Assembly: GCA_946800325.1 (NCBI GenBank) | Contig: OX326957.1 | Location: forward strand, 27,313,054 to 27,377,053 | Length of the DNA stretch: 64,000 bases | Reading direction: 5' to 3' | Source of the DNA: Luzula sylvatica | Lineage: Eukaryota > Streptophyta > Magnoliopsida > Poales > Juncaceae | Part shown: piece by piece, positions 23,930 to 34,489 of the stretch | Position numbering within the stretch: the first letter of the stretch is position 1 | Layout of the letters: each line of letters opens with the position of its first letter | Translations under genes and position numbers: made by a program | The notes under the pieces: model-generated | What the model saw: the letters and a program-made list of their open reading frames with translations, nothing else | Database searches by the model: none | What the model was told of the DNA's origin: nothing

Positions 23930-24420
23930 CGCGGGTCCCAGCTTGGCCAAGGCACGTTCCGCCTCTTCACAAACAATTCTACGAAGAATAGGCTCGAGCA
24001 ATGAACAAAGCTTCTGCGAGCTATCTACATTGAATGGCTCCGTGATAACACTGTAAAATTAGGGAATGCTAATGAGTAAAGCAAACAACATGCATGAACT
24101 GTGAATTAATGGAGATTAATTGCATAAATGGGAGTAAATGGAGATCTAATTGCACAATATAGTAACTAAGCAAACATATTTCGCTCCACAGAGCATTAAT
24201 GAGTTCAATCGAAGTAAAACGATATTATGCTACTAAAACAACCCTAAATTATACCAAACATGTATCTAATTTGTGTCGAAAACAACGAAAAAACATACAA
24301 ACGCACTAAATAACAAAACAATTCAATCAATTACCTTGCAGGAACCGCAACCCTAGCATTATTTGTCTGCCGATGGCGAGTAGAGGCCCCGGAGTGAGTA
24401 AATAACAAAACAATTCAGGG
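23930..24420 (-). pseudogene. CBP60-family gene fragment, two exons
   Basis: CBP60 proteins are plant calmodulin-binding transcription factors (some, such as SARD1/CBP60g, act in immunity). On the minus strand an exon ending at 24335 (GCAAG|GTAATTG) splices in frame to an exon at 24050-23930 after TTTTACAG. The joined product reads [20 protein letters not shown] then [20 protein letters not shown], the conserved N-terminal block of the family. The frame is lost right after LGPA, before the SPKRIEGP motif expected next. Splice sites are kept, so this was captured as genomic DNA, not retroposed. Confidence 0.78.
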
Positions 24421-24547
24421 TGATGGCGAGTGGAACAAATTGCTTCGAGGGCGAGGTCTCAGATTCAGGGTGGCATGGCGGCGTGTCTTGTACATGCTGT
24501 CAGCGTGACGTCGCATCTTGTGAGGCTCCTGAGACGAGAGGCCAGAG

Positions 24548-24620
24548 GGTGAGATGGTTTTTGGGCGAAAATAAGAGAGAGAGAGAAGAGGGTGAGATGG
24601 TTTTTGGGCGAAAATAAGAG
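24548..24620. repeat. Direct repeat of a 31-bp word beside a GA run
   Basis: GGGTGAGATGGTTTTTGGGC and the following CGAAAATAAGAG occur twice, at 24548 and 24590, separated by a GAGAGA tract, immediately before the CACTA terminus at 24623. Confidence 0.8.
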
Positions 24621-24622
24621 GG

Positions 24623-24785
24623 CACTACAACAGATGGGCTTTTCAGCGACGGGCTGTCGCAAATATCAGGCACTTTCACCGACGGGCCGTAGCTAAATGT
24701 GTATTTCCGACGGTAATTATTTCCGACGGCCCATAGCAAATACCGTCGGCCCGTCGCAGAAGGAAAGCCCGTCGCTGATAAAGAG
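24623..24785. mobile_element. CACTA (CMC) terminus, truncated
   Basis: CACTACAACAGATGGGC is followed by subterminal CGACGGGC words in both orientations (24651, 24679, 24745, 24768), the typical CACTA end structure. The opposite terminus (ending ...GTAGTG) was not found, so boundary and size are unknown. Confidence 0.6.
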
Positions 24786-24899
24786 CGGGAGCAGAGAGAG
24801 GAGAGGAAATAAAGAGCGGGAGCAGAGAAAATACTAGGGTTTCTTACTGTGTTTCCAAATTTTGGACCAAAAATTGAAAACATGAAATTTGAGCAGGGC

Positions 24900-25900
24900 A
24901 AATATTTTCAAAATTTATAATATATTTATTCAAATTATTAATTTGGTGTCAAATTAACAAATTATTAATATATTTGAGCATGAAAATAATATATCATAAT
25001 ACATTATATCTATTATTTTAAAAATGATTAATATTCAATATAATTAATATAATTATTATACATAATAATTATAGTAATATAATTAATATTCAATATAATT
25101 ATTATATTATTCTAAAAATGATTTGAACGTCAATGCATTGCATTTTCAATACTAGTTACACAATGGTTAATATTATATTTTAGGATTGGTATCATTTTAT
25201 GATTAATATGTTTTAATTGTCAACATGTCATTTTCAATACTAGTTACAAAACTTCAAAGTACGTGATGTGCACGTTAACCCTTATTTATTGGAGTTTAAT
25301 TTAATGAACTTTTTGATAGTTTGTTTTACAATAGTTTGTATTTTTATTTTTTTAATAATAAGTATTATATATTTTCTGCTATTGAATTTTTTTTTTTGTA
25401 TTCTATGCATTACAATTCCTCAAATTAATTAATTACAATTCTTTTTTGCTACCTTCGTTGTTCTATAATTAATTCATTATCATATATCGGGAAAATGACG
25501 ATAAAACAAATCAACATCAGAGTCGATATATTATTTGTATGATCAATATAATATTTGCAACGTCAACATGTCATTTCCAATACTAATTAAGTATGCATGC
25601 AATAGGGTAATTATTTTCAAAATTGTTAATATCATGTTTGAGAAGGGTAACTATTTTTTTATAGGTTTTGAAATAAGTAAGTATTCAAAGGGTAAACTAA
25701 TTTTTTTAATATTAATTGTTACTTTTAATAGATAAACTGGATGATTCTAAATTTTGGATAAATGCTATGTTTTTTTTTATGAGAGGTTAAACTGGATATT
25801 TTAATTTTTAGAAGGATACATACAATTATATTAAATTAAAAAAAGGGAAATAATAAATATACAAACCCCCCTATACAGTTATCATTTTCTTTGTAATCAC
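24900..25900. other. AT-rich DNA without a gene
   Basis: Runs of ATTATA-type sequence and no supported coding sequence. Confidence 0.5.
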
Positions 25901-25904
25901 ATTT

Positions 25905-26262
25905 TTTTATGTTAGGAATATTTCCATGTATTCTCTAAATTTTAATATGTTCAACAATTATATAAATATTAAAAGTTTAATTAAAAATATGAGAAATGAA
26001 AAGAGGAGGGAAAGTAACAAAATATTTTGGAGGGAAATAATTTTGGAGTTATTATTTATTTTTTTATGTTAGAAATATTTCTATGTATTATCTAAATTTT
26101 AATATGTTCAATAATTATATTAATACTAAAAGTTTAATTAAAAATATGAGACATGAAAAGAGGAGGGAAAGTAATGAAATATTTTGGAGGGAAATGATTT
26201 TGGAGTTATTATTTATTTTTTTATGTCAGGAATATTTCTATGTATTATCTGAATTTTGGAGT
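25905..26262. repeat. 157-bp tandem repeat (2.3 copies)
   Basis: The word ATGTTAGGAATATTTC marks copies near 25909, 26066 and 26223 (period 157). Copies one and two share 'atgaaaagaggagggaaagt' and differ by scattered substitutions. Confidence 0.82.
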
Positions 26263-26295
26263 TTAATTCTTTGTTTCCATTTATTTTATTACTGA

Positions 26296-26640
26296 GGGAA
26301 TTTATTGAGTAATTATTTCATTGGATCTATTCCTAATTTAATTGGTAATCTTGAGCACCTTCTTCTATTGTAACTTTTAAATATCATTACTAGTTATTTC
26401 TTTTTTTTTAAATATCCTAAATTAATTTTTCATATTTTTAAAAATTTGAGCAAAAATTAATTGGAGATCTCACATATTTTAAATATTAAATATGTATTTC
26501 AATTGCATTATTTTTTATATATTTAATTATTTATTATATGAAATTATCTTATTTGCAAAGACATACCATATAACTTTGCTATCCGGATACCAAAAGAATT
26601 GGACCAATTACAAAATTTAGATTCCATATAAATCCCAATT
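26296..26640 (+). pseudogene. Leucine-rich repeat receptor-kinase relic
   Basis: Two short open pieces carry plant extracellular LRR consensus: NYFIGSIPNLIGNLEHLLLL then a stop (26305-26371), and RIPKELDQLQNLDSI then a stop (26585-26630). The spacing is too short for the missing repeats and no kinase follows. A strongly decayed LRR-RLK or RLP fragment is the likely source. Confidence 0.45.
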
Positions 26641-27086
26641 TTCACAATATTGTTACAAATTAAAGTACCAAATTTTCTTTAATTAAAATTGTAAATTATA
26701 TATTTAGTGTTGTATTTATTTTATTCTCATAAAAAACTAATTTCAAATATAAATTCAGTTTTTTGAAAAATCCACTATTTATTTATCCTGATTTATCCTG
26801 TTCAGACTCATTTTGCAATAACACTATCATTACATTTAAAGATACAATGAAGAAATTAAAATAATTTCGTAATTAATCAATTATTTGTTTTTTTAGCTCA
26901 GTATCCAAAGCAGAGCTCATATAAATATTCTAGGAGTCATAATAATTAATACTACTCTCTGCACTATTGATCGTCATTTACAAATCCAAACAAAATTCAT
27001 TTACAACGGCATAATTATAAATTGAAATTATATAAAACACAAAACAAAATATTTTTATCAAAATCCTTCATCGACCTGTAATTCGT

Positions 27087-27490
27087 ACCCGAAAGAACAA
27101 AAACTGAAACGACTCAAAATCGATGACTCGAAAATCGAAACGATTCGGGAACCGAACGACCCGAGAACCGAAACGACCCGGAACCGAACGACCCGAAAAC
27201 CGAAACGACCCGGAACCGAACGACCCGAAAACCGAAACGACCCGGAACCGAACGACCCGAAAACCGAAACGATCCGGAACCGAACGACCCGAAAACCGAA
27301 ACGACCCGGAACCGAACGGGAAAACCGAAACGACCCGGAACCGAACGACCCGAAAACCGAAACGACCCGGAACCGAACGACCCGAAACCCGAATGACCTG
27401 CGACCCGAATGACCCGATGACCCGAATGACCCGCAAACCGAAACGACCCGAACCCGAAATGACCCGACCCGAACCCGACCCGACCCGCCC
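27087..27490. repeat. 32-bp CCCGAA/CCGAAACG minisatellite
   Basis: A 32-bp unit (GGAACCGAACGACCCGAAAA plus CCGAAACGACCC) repeats from about 27148 to 27385, then decays into GACCCGAACCCGA repeats ending in GATTGCCACCTCTA at 27505. The end word is the reverse complement of a TAGAGGTGGCAA hAT-like terminus. It is related in sequence to the minisatellite at 21918. Open frames on both strands are artefacts of the repeat. Confidence 0.85.
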
Positions 27491-27559
27491 GATTGCCACC
27501 TCTACGGCTCCCATAACCCCCCCTCCCCTGCATTCTGTTTTATGAGGATCCAAATAATA

Positions 27560-27915
27560 TAAGTTTTATTGTTGTGTTTATAGTATATTTCTTCTTAACA
27601 ATTGGCAAGTGATGACATCATTTTTATAAAAAAATATTTCAAAAATGTGCTTCACTTTTTTTTTCTACTTTTCGCATAAAATAATAATAAATGTAAACTT
27701 TATGAACATTCAAGAAAATAAAGATTTGATACTTAATATTTTTTAACCATTGAGATTTGCATTGAGATTTGCGAATTTAATGATATGCACAAAATTTCAT
27801 GATCATCATGAAAAAACATAAATCTCAATGTAAATTCAATAGTTACAAAATATTAAGTACCAAATCTTTGATATTTAATTAAATATGTTATCATCTCTCA
27901 TATATTAAATAACTA
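27560..27915. other. AT-rich DNA before the Helitron end
   Basis: No gene recognised. It may be the body of the Helitron ending at 27955. The word 'acatttgcattgagattt' has an inverted counterpart near 27820. Confidence 0.4.
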
Positions 27916-27923
27916 TATATAAA

Positions 27924-27955
27924 AACCCGCAGCGAAGCGCGGACAATTTTTCTAG
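27924..27955 (+). mobile_element. Helitron 3' terminus (plus strand)
   Basis: ACCCGCAGCGAAGCGCGG hairpin-like sequence, then ACAATTTTTCTAG|T. CTAG at 27952-27955 is followed by T as expected. The body lies at lower coordinates; its 5' end was not identified. Confidence 0.7.
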
Positions 27956-29860
27956 TACTTTAAAAATGAGTTCGTTTTTGAATTTCCAATTGAAAGAGGG
28001 TTATCGTAAAAATGCTCTTCAATATGATTTTTTGTTTTGATGTAGCTTTTTGGAAAAGTCTAATTTGTAAGGATAGAGTTAGTTTTGGTCAATTTAAAAC
28101 TAACGCTTTCACCATAAGAGTCTTGTCTTTCGTCGAGAATTTTGGCAAAAATGCTTAACCATCAATTTTGACTGTTAAAGGATCTAAATTCAATCAGTGC
28201 GTGCAGGAATGAAAATCCTTGGTTTGTTGTCTTTCATGAGGCCACTTGGCGTGATTTAGACACACAATTGAGAAAGAACACGGTAATTTATAATTCCGGT
28301 CATATTTCAACTAATCAAAATAAGTATATATCCTCAAATTTTACCACAAACATATTTAAATACTAATAAACATATTTAATTAATATGGTAACTAAAACAT
28401 GTCACAACAAGTCCGGTAGTTAATAATTTACCCACACCCTTATTTTGGACCCAACTTTTTGCAATTTTCTTGTGCCACATCATCACTTTCTTTTTAACAT
28501 CATCACTTTTCTTTTTAACCATTGATTATAATATGTGGCAAAATTTAGACCATTGATTAATCATTGATTTTTTATAAACATTTTTTCTTTGTAGCCATTT
28601 AAGTGTCCCTTATTTTACACTATGTTTTGATGATTTTTAGAAAGCCACATCTTCATATATTAATGATGTGGACTACTTTTATTGGTTAGGTTCATGTTAG
28701 ACTAAGTTTATTTAATTGTTTATCATTTCACATGAGTTTACATGATCAAATGTGAATATAATGGAAGATGAAAAGTTAATATATGAAATACTAATAACTT
28801 AATATATAATATTATAAACATACAACATATAATAGTATTATTTTTAGAATTTTAATTTTAAAAATTCATCAAATATATTCGTTTTAATTTTCTCTTTATT
28901 TTGACATCCATATTAGCATAGTTCATACATACAATTTTCCATAATTTGAATTTGTAAAAATATTATGTAAAAAATGCAATTAAAAAAAAGCATTTTTACA
29001 AATAATTATTTTAATTATTTTATTTACATAGAATTTGAAATATTAATATTTATTTTTAGAAATTACAACTATACTAATATCATATAAAACTAAGTTGATT
29101 ATATTTGTGTTCTTAATCAAACAAATTTAATATTATTTTCTTTAACAAATAATAGAAATAAAAATAGTTTATCCATCGAAAAAAATTTAATTTATTAACA
29201 CTTACAAAATAGTAATGTTATTTAAAAAAATATAATTAGTACATGATAATTAATTATATGTTACTACATATGTTGTATGATTTATTATTTATATTTTTCA
29301 TTGCATTTTGAATCAATAGCAAATTATTGGTACATGATAATTATTTATATGTTACTACGTATGTTGTATGATTTATTATTTATTACATTTGATATTGTAT
29401 GAGATATTGTGAACAACAATGATATAATATTTATTGTTATGTTTTTTTTTGTAAAATCATGTTATATATTATTATTATACAATCACATTAATATAAGTGT
29501 TATTACTTGATTAAAAAATGAAATTTTGTGTCACCATAATGGTGTAATAATTCAAAAACTTGTACATAATCATAAACAAATCAATTCAAATAATTATATT
29601 ATGAAATGATATTACTAATATCATCATATTTATAAGTACTTTATATTGTAATGAAAAACATGATTAACATACTCGCCGCGTACTCCTAGTAAATATTAAT
29701 ACGACAACATAGTTTTGAAATATTTATATTAATGTGCCAAACATAAAGAACTAAATTCTTTATGGGCTCATGCTCGGCCGAGACCAGATGACAGGGCCCT
29801 AGCTTGGGCCAACATAAAGAACCACCAAGTCAACAGGTCAGGTCAACAAGGACAAAATTG
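27956..29860. other. AT-rich DNA, includes a roughly 91-bp direct repeat
   Basis: No gene recognised. 'tacatgataattaattatatgttac' type sequence at 29240 recurs at about 29331 with the same following 'gtatgatttattattta' words. Confidence 0.5.
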
Positions 29861-29912
29861 ATTGTGGAACTCAGAAGCCAGAGTGAGCAAACGAAGTTGC
29901 AATAGAGCAGCA

Positions 29913-30113
29913 ATGGCTAAAGCAATGGCGCTTTGGGCCATGGCCAAGGCTGGCGATAAGCTATCTTCCCTTTTCTCCACACCGTCGTCGTTCTATTCAG
30001 GTCCCTACGATGACGAATCGTTGGAGAATCTGAAGTGGCTTCGCCGGACCATGAAGCGGATCCGTGCCGAACTACGTGATGCTGACGAACGCAAGATCCG
30101 CTACCATTCTTAA
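29913..30113 (+). pseudogene. NLR (CC-NBS-LRR) N-terminal fragment
   Basis: The first 66 codons read as the start of an Rx-type coiled-coil domain of a plant NLR immune receptor: MAKAMALWAMAKAGDKLSSL, then DESLENLKWLRRTMKRIRAE and LRDADERKIRYHS, then TAA. No NB-ARC (P-loop GGxGKT) or LRR follows. Directly downstream, 30165-30265 repeats RAELRDADDAIQVHKSSLQ from the same source, so the fragment is internally duplicated. It is a truncated relic. An alternative in-frame ATG at 29862 is not supported by the family. Confidence 0.7.
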
Positions 30114-30128
30114 GAAATTTTCACGAAT

Positions 30129-30265
30129 TGGAGATCAAAGGGAGATCAAAGGGAGATCAAAGGTTTTCGGGTCCGTGCCGAACTACGTGATGCTGACGAT
30201 GCTATTCAAGTTCACAAGAGTTCGCTTCAAGACTTTCACGAATTGGAGATCTACATTGGCATGAA
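30129..30265 (+). repeat. Duplicated NLR segment with an 11-bp triplication
   Basis: GGAGATCAAAG occurs three times in a row (about 30130-30162), followed by a second copy of the 25-bp segment at 30064-30088 and then a new continuation (EIYIGMNLK). The duplication postdates the loss of the gene. Confidence 0.75.
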
Positions 30266-30464
30266 TCTCAAGGTTATTCCAAACTTTTTCTCAGATTAAT
30301 TTAAGCTCTATTCAATACAAAATCATCAAACTCCTCAAGATAGTAACTTAGTAAATTGCAATATCAAAACTAAATAATATTATCATTCAAGCATATAGTT
30401 ATACGTTTAAATTCGCTCCAAACATTTTAAACGAATAATTATATACTTTTGGACGATAATCAAT

Positions 30465-31453
30465 GTTTTGTGTGCATTTCTATATGGTATTTGTAGCTTG
30501 CGTTCAAACGGATAACCATAACGTTTGGACAATTGGTAAATCGTTCAAACGTTTGGTGATGCGTTTGGACGAAAGATGTCACCGGGATTAAACATAACAT
30601 TTTTCGTTTGAACGGATCTCACATCTCGTTCAAACACATGTCACTGAAAACTTGACGAATTTGAATATGCGTTTAAACTCATTGTACGTGCGTTTAAACG
30701 CAATGTATTGTATAGTACATATTTTGAATTAGAACGACTAGTTGATGGGACATCGTCTGATTAATGGACCATGCATTCAGATGGATGAGCATGTTCGACA
30801 TGGTTTTGAGATGGGTACCACTAATTCTATAAGTACCCCATCTCTGACATTTCTCTCTTTAACTCTTAATTTGCAAAATTAAATATTCAAAATAGAGAGA
30901 TAGTCATTGTTAGAGCTCTAAACTTAATCAAGACATTCTAGAGATCAAATCATCTATCTTCCAAATATTCAAAGCTATCTCCGATATTCGTGTGACCGAA
31001 TATGTAAGGTTAGATCTATGGGTCTTCCTAGTTATTCCTGTGTTAGGCTAGCACGTCGTGTGAACGTCGGATCCAGATCAATAGAACGTTGTAAATCGGT
31101 GTTGGAAACCTTGTAATCAATTCATTTGGGAAAGTGAATAGAGTGTCCAAAAGATGCAAGTTGGCCGCGTGGCATCACCGGAAACGTAGGTACTTGTGAA
31201 CGTTGATTCGGTCGACTAGCAAATAAAGGAAAGTTAAAGTAAGCAACTCTCTGCCGAACTCCGTAATCATATTGCGTGTCAATTTGGTTACCTGATATTG
31301 TTTATTTTTATCAATTATTTTCTGCACTATATAAATCATTAGTTAATTGATAAAGCATATACAAATTGAGAATTGTTGAAAGTTGAAAATAAGGAGTTAA
31401 ACCCCAGTTATCTTATTCACCCCTCCCCTCTAGGTCATTTAGAAACAACAAAA
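30465..31453 (+). mobile_element. Sirevirus-like LTR, 5' end missing
   Basis: Order of features matches the young LTR at 51701-53105: a dyad array, a TATA-like TCTATAAGTACCCC (30818-30831), then GGAAACGTAGGTACTTG, CCGAACTCCGTAATCA, and an end CCCCTCTAGGTCATTTAGAAACAACA. No TG start and no target duplication were found, and no primer site follows, so it is a decayed solo LTR or fragment. Confidence 0.55.
30501..30700. repeat. Paired dyad array, TTTAAA/TTCAAA cores
   Basis: Four pairs of CGTTyAAACG-type dyads with centres at 505.5/526.5, 546.5/566.5, 609.5/631.5 and 674.5/695.5 (add 30000): spacings 21, 20, 22 and 21 bp. One member, CGTTTAAACG at 30691, is a perfect palindrome. Confidence 0.75.
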
Positions 31454-31622
31454 TAGGTATATTTTGCTCGTTTTATACTTTAGTTAATTGATAAAGCATA
31501 TACAAATTGAGAATTGTTGAAAGTTGAAAATAAGGAGTTAAGCCCCAATTATCTTATTCACCCCTCCCCTCTAGGTCATTTAGAAACAACAAAATCGGTA
31601 TATTTTGCTCGTTTTATACTTC
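31341..31622. repeat. 141-bp tandem duplication at the LTR end
   Basis: 31341-31481 and 31482-31622 are near identical, both starting AGTTAATTGATAAAGCATAT and including the LTR end. A few substitutions separate them (for example the 'aaaccccagt' versus 'agccccaatt' words). Confidence 0.88.
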
Positions 31623-31639
31623 AGTTATATTTTTTTTTT

Positions 31640-32770
31640 ATTAAAAAAAGTAGAGAATTGATAATTTTAAAGGAGTTATACTTCATTTTTTGCATGTTTA
31701 CGATTTTTTTGAAAAAAAAAATAGAAATTTTGGTTGTGTTAGTCTTAGCTTTTTTAAAAAAAAAATGAAATATGAGAATTTTGCTCGTGTTAGCTTTCGA
31801 TTCTTGGTATTTTTATTGAGTTAATGTTTTGAGCTTCAAGTACTGCCAAATCAGATACATGAGAAAGTTATGGGTTAGAAAAGTAGTATATTTGATATTT
31901 TTGAAGTTGTAAAACTTCACTTTTTGTATTTTTGCGAAATTTTAGAAAAATATAGAAATTAGCATGTGTTAGTATTCATTTACGGAGTTTTTTAAGGAAA
32001 AACATGAAAAAGTATTTTTCTCAATTTAGACATCAATTTTGGCATAGAAAATATGATAAATGATTTTTTGCTGGGTTTATAATTCAATTTTTGCGAAAGT
32101 TTTGAAAAATAGAAATTTGTTTTTGTTGGTCTTCAATTACAGGGTTTGTTTTTAGAATAATATGAAAATTAGATATTTTGCTCGTTTTAGACATTAGTTT
32201 TGGCATTTTTTTGAAAAATATGATGAATAATTTTTTTTATTTTTTAGATTTCAATTTTTGTATTTTTCAAATATTAAAAAAAAATAGAAATTTGATTATG
32301 CTAGTCTTCAATTATTGATTTTTTTAGGAAAATATGAAAACTGAGTATTTTGCTAGCGTGCGACTTTAATTTCTAAATTTTGCGAATTAAAAAAAAAATA
32401 AGAATTTGCTTGTGTCAGTCTTCAATTACGGATTTTTTTAGATAAATATGAAAATTAAGTATTTCCTCGTTTTAAATTTGAATTTGGCATTTATTAAGAA
32501 AAATAGCATAATTGATATTCTTGGAGATGTTTAGACTTCACTTTTTGTATTTTGTGTGATTTTTGAAAAAATAGGAATTTATTTTTGTTAGCATTCAATT
32601 ACGGAGTTTTTTTGAAGAAAACATGAAAATTGCGTTTTTGTTTCGTTTTAGACTTCAATTTTGCATTTATTGAAAAATACGATAGAAATTTTTTTTTAAG
32701 TGTTAGGCTTCACTTTTTATATTTTTGCGAATTTTTTGAAAAAATAAATTGAAATTTGGTTGTGTAACTC
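31640..32770. repeat. Degenerate tandem repeat, about 160-175 bp unit
   Basis: The block 'ttagtcttcaattacgg', 'gaaaatatgaaaattg', 'ttttgctcgttttagacttc' recurs near 31740, 31966, 32124, 32299, 32413 and 32586. Intervals of 158-175 bp alternate with a shortened one of 114. It looks like a small diverged satellite array. No coding sequence survives. Confidence 0.65.
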
Positions 32771-32912
32771 CTAGAATATACATTTTTACATCACGGTATT
32801 TATTTGTATTCCTGTAAACATTGATTCCCATGTGTATTATTTCTACAAAATATAATATTTTGAATTATCAATGTATCTTATAAAAGAAAAAAACACTTGC
32901 AATTATAAAAAA

Positions 32913-33492
32913 CTAGCTATAACCCCGCGCAATTGCGCGGGGCACGTTGATTTGTTTTTTTTTATGATTTGTGCTTTTTCTGTATTTATTTTTCGGCAGC
33001 GTTGTATTGGTCAGTGATTCGATTTGTGTGGTGTTGTGGAATTTTCAAACTGAGAAGGACCGAAATGTAATTTTTCAAACTGAAAAGGACCAAAATGTGA
33101 ATTAATTTTTTTTTCGAATTAAAATGTGTAAATAAAAGAGGATCAAGATGTAAATATGAAGTACCAAAATGTAATATTTTAAACTTGAAAGGACCAAAAC
33201 AAAAATAAAAAGGACCAAAATATAGTTTTTTCAACTAAAAAGGACCAGAATGTAATAAAAAAAGGACCAATATGTAAATTAAAAATTTTCTTACAAAGAG
33301 GCCCCTGGACCAAAATGTATTTTTTTAAACTTGGAGGACCAAAATGTAAATAAAAAAGGACCAAAGTGTGATTTTTCGAAATTAAAAGGACCAAAATGTA
33401 AATAAAAAAGGACCAAAATGTAAATTAATTTATTTTTTTACAAAAAGGTCCCTGGTGACGTGGCTCAACCAGGAGCCAGGGAAAAGTATAGA
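32913..33492 (-). mobile_element. Short non-autonomous Helitron (about 580 bp)
   Basis: The minus strand ends in a perfect hairpin (CCCCGCGCAATTGCGCGGGG at 32922-32941) then TTATAGCTAG|T. The likely 5' end is TCTATACTTTTCCCTGGC (minus) at 33492. Between them 33050-33430 is filled with 'ggaccaaaatgtaaat' repeats. The base before the 5' TC is T rather than the usual A, so that boundary is tentative. Confidence 0.65.
33055..33430. repeat. GGACCAAAATGTAA repeats inside the Helitron
   Basis: About 14 imperfect copies of AAAAGGACCAAAATGTAAAT at 18-35 bp intervals. Confidence 0.8.
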
Positions 33493-33645
33493 ATTATACT
33501 AATTAAAATGAGAATACCTTAAATATGAGTAATTGGTGAAATCCTTGTATTTATTAAAAAAAATAGCTTAAAGTACAATAGATATATGTGTTCTCATGTA
33601 AATTATTAAATATACGCAATTATTTATGTTTAACTTTAGATAACA

Positions 33646-34480
33646 CTAGCAATAACCCGTGCAACAATTGCGCGGGACTTCATATCCTTTTTTTACATTT
33701 TTTGTATAATTTGTTTAAATGAAATTTGCGCGGGTACGTTTAAACTCAATTATATAATGTTTGCGAATATATTGATGTCAATAAATACATTATAATTAAT
33801 AAATGTTCATGAAATTAGTCTATCATGGATATATGCATTATAATTAATAAGGATCAATGGAATTCGTTCATCATTATAAATTCACACAAAATAAATAAAA
33901 TAGAACATGTTATAATTCCAACAAAATTAATGTTTCAAAACAAATAAAAGAAAACCGTGAATAATACACATAAAACCGAAATATATATTTAAAATATTAT
34001 CCATTAACATAAAAAATATCAATTTTTTAAATAAATAACACAATTGTGAATTATACCATAAAAAAATAATAATTGAGCCATTGTTTCATAGGGAGATTAT
34101 ATATAGAGCCCTAATAACACAAAAATAACATTCGTGATGAGGCGGCAAGAGAGGATTAATTAGGTTGATTAGTATTATTGATTGTCTCATTTAACAATTT
34201 AATTGACCGTTTAATTTAATTGACACGTCAATTAACATTTACTAATATTAACATATTATAAATTACTGATGTGTTAATTAAACGTGTCAATCAATATTTA
34301 ATTGAGTCAATTAGAAATGTTAATTAATTTATTTTGTCATCTCATCAAGAATATTGTGATGAGTTTGGAGACAAATTATATTTTTCTTTTATACATGAGT
34401 ATAATTTGGATTGCAATAGAAATAAAACTAAAAAAAAATGACACGTGTCAATTTTCTGTCATACATTCAACATTATAACT
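33646..34480 (-). mobile_element. Helitron, 3' end clear, 5' end tentative
   Basis: The minus strand ends with a hairpin (CCCGCGCAATTGTTGCACGGG at 33655-33676) then TTATTGCTAG|T at 33646. The palindrome TGACACGTGTCA at 34439-34450 also lies 36 bp from the 5' end of the Helitron at 11541-12636, so I place the 5' end about 30-40 bp beyond it. The terminal TC is not unambiguous. Confidence 0.5.
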
Positions 34481-34489
34481 ATTGAATGA

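Noticed and set aside
24420..24901. Short frames at 24420-24617 (plus) and 24465-24901 (minus) as genes
   Set aside because: They cross a direct repeat and a CACTA terminus, and show no domain.
27068..27553. Overlapping open frames of 139-161 codons on both strands across the minisatellite
   Set aside because: They exist only because the 32-bp repeat lacks stops; composition is a simple periodic dipeptide-like pattern with no homology.
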